In this document: positions 4,962-5,269 of the stretch, piece by piece
How the letters are laid out: the number at the start of each line of letters is the position of its first letter
How positions within the stretch are numbered: the stretch's first letter is position 1
From: JBOGWP01 sp050693875
Lineage (GTDB): Bacteria > Actinomycetota > CADDZG01 > JAHWKV01 > JBOGWP01
NCBI GenBank assembly: GCA_050693875.1
Contig: JBOGWP010000024.1
Span: 1 to 5,269 of the forward strand
DNA: 5,269 nt
Direction of reading: 5' to 3'
Program-made: the position numbers and the translations under genes
Notes under the pieces: generated by a model
What the model was told of the DNA's origin: nothing
Databases searched by the model: none
What the model saw: only the letters and a program-made list of their open reading frames with translations

Positions 4962-5269
4962 GCCCCCGGCCCCCCACTCTTGTTCCGACGAGGTCCGGTC
5001 CTTGCGGACGTTCCTCGTCGCCGGGGGAGTGCCGCAGCCCGATCTCCCCGCTGCGCTCGGAGGGCTGCCGCCCCCCGGCCCCCCCTCGTGTTCCGACCAG
5101 ATCCCGGCCCTTCGGGCCGTTCCTCGTCGCCGGGGGAGTGCCGCAGCCTGATCTCCTCGCTGCGCTCGGAGGGCTGCCGCCCCCGGCCCTTCGCCCTCTT
5201 GATCCGACCAGATCCGGCCCTTCAGGCCGTTCCTCGTCGCCGGGGGAGTGACTCCTCGCTGCGCTCGGA
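4962..5269. repeat. Tandem array of three ~109-bp hairpin-forming repeats (third truncated by window end)
   Basis: Copies start at 4962, 5070 and 5179. Blocks 5009-5039 and 5118-5148 are identical, as are 5115-5140 and 5225-5250, and 5049-5075 and 5158-5184. Each copy has an outer stem CCCCCGGC/GCCGGGGG (4963-4970/5020-5027; 5072-5079/5129-5136; 5180-5187/5239-5246) enclosing a smaller hairpin (CGGCCC-TTC-GGGCCG at 5105-5119 in copy 2). The second half of copies 1 and 2 holds another stem, GCAGCCC/GGGCTGC (5034-5040/5062-5068), kept in copy 2 with a G-U pair. Copy 3 lacks 11 bases there, including the left arm. No gene is called in the array. Strand of any transcript is unknown. Confidence 0.85.

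Noticed and set aside
4363..5151. Plus-strand open frame running from inside the cyclodeaminase-like gene into the repeat array
   Set aside because: It starts within a confident gene in another frame, is Arg/Gly/Pro-rich, and its end merely translates the repeats, whose 109- and 110-bp spacing would break the frame between copies.
4962..5269. CRISPR array
   Set aside because: The repeats are about 109 bp, directly abutting and imperfect, with no unique spacers and no cas genes.

Overview
The window is high-GC DNA carrying a conserved bacterial translation and secretion cluster on the + strand: the 3' end of a tRNA (most likely tRNA-Trp), secE, nusG, rplK (L11), rplA (L1), rplJ (L10) and rplL (L7/L12). 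A rho-independent terminator, a separate ornithine cyclodeaminase/mu-crystallin family gene and a tandem array of about 109-bp hairpin-forming repeats follow. The high GC, the long acidic N-terminal extension on NusG, strong AGGAGG-type ribosome binding sites and the absence of rpoB directly after rplL all suggest an actinobacterium (Actinomycetota). The class cannot be fixed from the sequence alone.

Layout. 1-31: tRNA 3' end. 60-353: secE, whose stop overlaps the start of nusG (350-1201) as ATGA. 1233-1673: rplK. 1674-1733: short spacer with a hairpin that resembles an L1-binding site, lying against the rplA ribosome binding site. 1734-2432: rplA. 2433-2600: rplJ leader with an L10-leader-like element and an intrinsic terminator, i.e. 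an apparent attenuator. 2601-3287: rplJ with an unusual repeat-rich tail. 3320-3712: rplL. 3713-3886: tandem hairpins, including the probable operon terminator. 3887-4873: ornithine cyclodeaminase family gene. 4874-4961: no recognisable feature. 4962-5269: three repeat copies, the last cut by the window end.

How the genes work together. SecE is the small essential subunit of the SecYEG translocon. NusG links RNA polymerase to Rho or to the ribosome. L11 and the L10-L12 stalk form the GTPase-associated centre, and L1 forms the opposite stalk. Two RNA elements suggest feedback control: a candidate L1 site in front of rplA (translational) and an L10 leader with terminator in front of rplJ (transcriptional attenuation). 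The cyclodeaminase-like gene is outside this unit by position and by the intervening terminator.

Most of the window is ordinary housekeeping DNA. The parts worth a second look are the 3' repeat array, the position of the candidate L1 site, the rplJ attenuator, the expanded repeat tail of L10, and a Pro-to-Thr change in the thiostrepton-contact segment of L11. I see no evidence of a wholly new multi-gene system.
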